Positions 60,192-64,000 of a stretch of 64,000 bases of DNA are shown in pieces. Every line of letters begins with the position of its first letter. Position 1 is the stretch's first letter. The notes under the pieces are model-generated. The model ran no database searches. It worked only from the letters and a program-made list of their open reading frames with translations, and was not told where the DNA came from. The translations under genes and the position numbers were made by a program. The DNA is from Drosophila pseudoobscura. Its lineage: Eukaryota > Arthropoda > Insecta > Diptera > Drosophilidae. The stretch spans positions 3,596,001-3,660,000 of the forward strand of contig NC_046683.1 in the NCBI RefSeq assembly GCF_009870125.1, written 5' to 3'.

Positions 60192-62905
60192 TGCCCCCTC
60201 CCACAGTGTGCACAGTTTTGTGTTTAATTTTTATTATTTGCCGTGGAATTTTAATTGAATTAGCCATTTAGCGTTTTTGGCTAATTTGCATGCTGCGGAT
60301 CTAAGCCAGCAAAAAGGAGCACGAAAATATTTGATGATGCAGCATGTTTCACGCACAAACACACACACACGCACACACCCACCCCCACACACATATGGGG
60401 ATGCACATGCTCGAATGTATGAGTGTAGGAGTGTGTGCTTGTGGGGGGGAAAAAGCAATTTGCTATTTTTATAGAGTCCGTTTTAGTTTAGCTTTAATGG
60501 TCGGTCCATTCCGCGGTTAAATTAATGTTCCAATTAAGCGAGCCGCAGGAGGTGCTGCACCCCCCGAGGCGGTACGGCACATCTGCGATCAGAGCGGCGC
60601 CCCCGCCAATCAATTGGTTACATGATTTCCCCCAATTTTCCCCACAAAACTGTCCATAGATTACATCGTGTCCATAGAGTACTCGCGAGCGTGTGCCTTT
60701 TTTTACACGCGAATAATTATCAAGTTTGCCGTGGGCGCATCTCATTAAAATGCAGACAAATCAAATTTTCATTTTCATTTACCAGAGCCAGGGCCAGGGC
60801 CAGAACCAGAGCCGGAGCCGGAGAGTGCTTTCCACTTCTCCATTTTGAATTTCCCGTTACCCATTTGTGTGTGTTGCATTCAGCTGGGGGGCATTGGGGG
60901 ATTGCAACCGCTGCAGCGGTAACAAACAGGCGCTCCGAAAAATGGAAGTTATTATAACAATATAATTTGTGCATGGAGTCGGGTTTTAATTACACATTTC
61001 CAATCGCGCCGGGGCACCAGCAAATTGATTCCCCCTTGATTGGCCAAATCCCCAATCGAGCCACGGCCTCCTCCATTCAAATGAAGCCAGGCCCGAACCA
61101 GCCGACCCCTGCAAGAAGAGGAGCAAACTGAATAACATTCACGAGTATTCCCGCCAGTCAAATGCTGCAAAAACATTTTCAATATGGCCCCTGACAAAAA
61201 AAATACAACGGGGGAGCCAAACCAAGTGGAGAAAACAGAACAATAGCCGGAATGTGCGAAAGGCAGTTACTCGTACAATAAAAGTGGAGCCCGCGGAGCC
61301 CGGGAACACGGGGAGCAGCGAGAGCACGGGAAACCAGCTGCAGGTGGAAGCGAAGAATACCCTGATCCATGGGTCATGGGTTTCCACTTTGCATCTGAGT
61401 TTCCTCTGGCCATGTGCCCTGCGGCTGGGAAGCATCGATGCCGAAGAAATACGTTGGGGTGTCTCTACAAGGGAGTATCTATAGGAATATCTATCTGTTT
61501 GTCCTTGGATCTTTGGATCCCCATCATTGTGTCCTCTGCCCTCACAAATGTGTGATACACCTGCCACCATCTGTTAGGGTAAACAGGACACAAAAAAGGG
61601 GCTAGACACATACACATGCACTTTTCTCTGCTGTTTATGAACTGGAACTGCAAACTCGAACTTCATTTGCTGGACCCCCCATGTTTCAGGCATGTTTCCG
61701 CAGGCTTCGGTTAGCCCCCAGCTACCCTTATGTCGATTTGAAGTTCTCTAGAGATTGGGAATGAGAAAGAGAGCGATTCGCAGCTATCCAGCTGGCGCTT
61801 GTTTACCTTGTGCCATATTAAATCAAACAAGAAAAAGCAGAGATTGCACCAAAGGCGACAGGGCTAGGAAGGATCGCTGACCCTCCGCTTAACTCTATGC
61901 GAAATCAGTGTTGGAAAACAGTTGCTGAAACAGTAATCATTTTCGAATTCTTGAGCAACGTTTCGTTTGGTTTGGTTTGGTTTTGTTTCGTTTCTCATTC
62001 TTTTTGGATCTGCTGCTCAGGCGTCTGGGAGGGCAATTAATCTACGGCAACAGCTGGTTTTTCTGTAATTACTTTTGTAGCTACTCTCCCTCTTGCACCT
62101 GCCTGGGACAGGCAGGACAGCCGCCCACCTACCATCTACTTGGCTGTCAACACTTTGTTTTTGCTTCACTGAGCTGAAAAATTATGCATAGACCCCGTTC
62201 TACAAACGCCCCTCCGCCTCCTCAGTTTTGGGCCTGGCCAAGGGCCATTGTGCCTAATGACGAACCGTTGATTTGTGATGTTCATTATTCGACAATGAAG
62301 ACGGCAACGACGGTGGAATGGGTCTGGGGGGTGGTGTTGGTGTGCTTCATAACTCACAACCTGACAAATGGGATGTGGAACGTGGGATGGTGCTCTGGAG
62401 CTCTCTGATGAACTCTGGAAAACTAATTAAAACACGTGGAAAACACATGTAAGCCCCCCTCTCCCACCATAGCGTACATGCACACTCACACTCCCAAACA
62501 GCTGGCCATGGGGCAATGGGACAATGGGGCGGTATCCCGAGTGTTGCACATGAATATTTTAAAAGCCTAGAAACGACCAAGCGACAATGTCCGGCGGCTA
62601 AGAGGGGTACCATCCCCGCACCGAAGAGGGCTACCCATAGGATTTTGAGAAAAGTTTCATTGTAATGAGGAGGGCTAATGGGGAGAGCTGTGCTTCACTT
62701 TTAGCAAACCCCTGGCAAATATACTCTGTGAGGGTATTTCCTTAGTGCAATTGATTCGAGAGCCAGCCTTTAGAATTGAAAATCTGTTGCGGGACTTTCC
62801 AAGAATTACTCTTCCCTTCTCCTTCCTTCGGCTGACTTTCTTTCACATTCTAGCCCCCACCATATTTCATATGCAAGTCACTTTTCAATAGGGTTCCAAT
62901 TTGTC

Positions 62906-62929
62906 AGCTGCTGCTGCTGCTGCTGCTGC
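62906..62929. repeat. (CTG)n microsatellite
   Basis: Seven to eight consecutive CTG triplets in non-coding DNA. Confidence 0.85.
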
Positions 62930-63426
62930 CAGTGACCTTTCCTGATGAGGTCCTGGAGGTCCTGACAGATGACGTGCGCTATATTCACTCGCCGGAAGTG
63001 CAGAGTGCAAAGCGGAAGTTGCTCATATCAACCCACAGTGAAACAGAGAATCATAAAAGAAACGAGCAGAAAAACAAAATTTAGCTTCCGCTTCAGACTT
63101 CCGCATGCTGGACATCGCCCACCCCTACACTTCCCACCCCACTCGCCCACTCCCCACTTCCATCTACCCCCCCCTACGTGCCAATTAAAGCTAAGGTCGC
63201 GACAAATAGCCCACTCCCCGTTCTGCTCGGAGCAAAAACAAATGAAATCTAAAATGGTGAACAAATAAAACTACAAATATGGCAGACAAACGACCCCGCC
63301 AACACATTGCCGCCGCTGGGTCGTAGGGCAAAAAACCGCACCACTGCACCACCAACGACCCCACCGAGTGACCGAAATCCAACCGATTCGAGAAATGTAA
63401 CCAACTTCTGCTCTGCCCCGTTCTCA

Positions 63427-63660
63427 ACATATTGTTTGTCCTGCTGGACGCAGCCTTGGTGTTTGGGTCTGGCTGTAGCTGGCTGTGGAAATGCTCTTAT
63501 ATTTGCGAGCTACATATGTCAATTTGGAACGAAGCTCCTCTTGGACCATGGATTCCATATGCCTCACTTGGGCTCCCACCTCGAAGGTCTTGATTCCCAT
63601 CCTGCTGTACCTACGCCAACATCCGGACGCCCCCTTGACCGCATCGACCATTACGATGGC
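63427..63660 (-). CDS. weak candidate exon, unknown protein
   Basis: On the minus strand an open frame holds a hydrophobic stretch (Ile-Val-Val-Ala-Ile-Ala-Ile-Ala-Ile-Val) followed by Met-Val-Asp-Ala-Val-Lys-Gly. An amphipathic segment comes next (Val-Arg-His-Met-Glu-Ser-Met-Val-Gln-Glu-Glu-Leu). Codon third positions look coding-like over about 60 codons. However, the plus strand is open too, and no good splice or start context is fixed. It could be a small membrane-anchored protein, an exon of a gene that continues outside the window, or chance. Confidence 0.2.
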
Positions 63661-64000
63661 GATGGCTATGGCGACCACGATGCGCGGTGCATTAAAACGG
63701 AAGCGGAAACTAAAAGCAGTTATATTTTTGTGCACTTGAATCTGTTGTTCTTGCTGTTGTTTTTCCGTTGCACTTTATTTTGGAGTTTCCTCTCCGGCTA
63801 TTGGCTGTACGGGCACCGATGATTGTGGGAGACGGACGGGGTGACCGTTTAGTAGAGTTCTGCCTGGGACACTTCTGTATGAGACGCCCAACCCCTCCCC
63901 TCTTCTTGTACACCCTTACAGAGGGTACTATGACCTTTACGGGAACTGTTAAAATATTACTACAGCAAGGCTACAGCAAGGAATGCAATCTGCACGCTTA
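63660..64000. other. non-coding end of window, possible repeat fragment
   Basis: Near 63910 the sequence CACCCTTACAGAGGGTACTATGACC forms a short imperfect palindrome (ACCCT...AGGGT). Short ACCCT/AGGGT words are frequent elsewhere in this window and remind me of dispersed Drosophila repeats. No element ends can be defined. Confidence 0.3.

Larger units (their letters stand above)
55880..63420. other. mostly non-coding region
   Basis: From 55.9 to 56.3 kb both strands carry open frames of 75-110 codons, with a donor-like GTAAGT on the minus strand at 56422-56417. They may belong to a 5' extension of the small gene above or be a decayed copy. Beyond that I see only simple repeats: CCACT units at 56784-56814, CA tracts near 57.18 and 58.0 kb, GGACAC units at 59.5 kb, a 21-base C run at 60.17 kb and CTG repeats at 62.9 kb. 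There is also AT-rich sequence with TTAATTAA words. Confidence 0.45.

Overview
The window looks like insect nuclear DNA, most likely from a Drosophila of the obscura group (D. pseudoobscura and relatives). The evidence is very short introns with GTAAGT-type donors, DRE-like TATCGATA promoter motifs, a DUF4729-type gene (a family I know from Drosophila), many dinucleotide microsatellites, and a strikingly frequent TACGAGTA/TACTCGTA motif. The taxon is an inference; nothing here names a species. Most of the 64 kb is non-coding, and most long open frames are low-complexity or antisense artefacts.

Region 1 (1-8.4 kb): about 5.8 kb of non-coding sequence, then one intronless 776-codon gene on the minus strand (5862-8192). 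It has a C2H2-like finger, a DUF4729-like body and a low-complexity tail containing recent 70-residue tandem duplications.

Region 2 (8.4-42 kb): about 33.6 kb in which I find no convincing gene. It holds microsatellites, a TTG-rich block, a perfect hairpin, ATCGAT clusters and homopolymers. It could be intergenic or a giant intron of a gene whose exons lie outside the window.

Region 3 (42.0-45.85 kb): the best-supported part. Two genes are transcribed divergently from a roughly 0.9 kb interval. One is a two-exon member of the Prune/DHH-DHHA2 phosphoesterase family (minus strand, 425 aa) in which several metal-site residues are replaced. The other is a six-exon member of the TFIIH p34/Tfb4 (GTF2H3) family (plus strand, 405 aa) that keeps the C-terminal cysteine cluster but has N- and C-terminal extensions. 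Both look like divergent paralogues rather than housekeeping copies. I rebuilt both gene models from splice sites.

Region 4 (45.85-56.5 kb): inverted repeats sharing a GAACCTTT core just downstream of the Tfb4-like gene, a doubtful small exon near 51.9 kb, then a minus-strand cluster at 54.2-55.9 kb. The cluster holds a cysteine-rich open frame, a 35-codon small ORF, an 85-aa predicted membrane protein with a 5'UTR intron and an ATCGAT cluster upstream, and a probable spliced gene of about 106 aa. Only the 85-aa gene is fairly secure.

Region 5 (56.5-64 kb): non-coding sequence with microsatellites and one weak candidate exon at 63.4-63.7 kb. No tRNA, rRNA, CRISPR array or intact transposon was recognised. 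Nothing in the sequence shows the genes acting in one pathway; the common theme is fast-evolving copies of conserved proteins.
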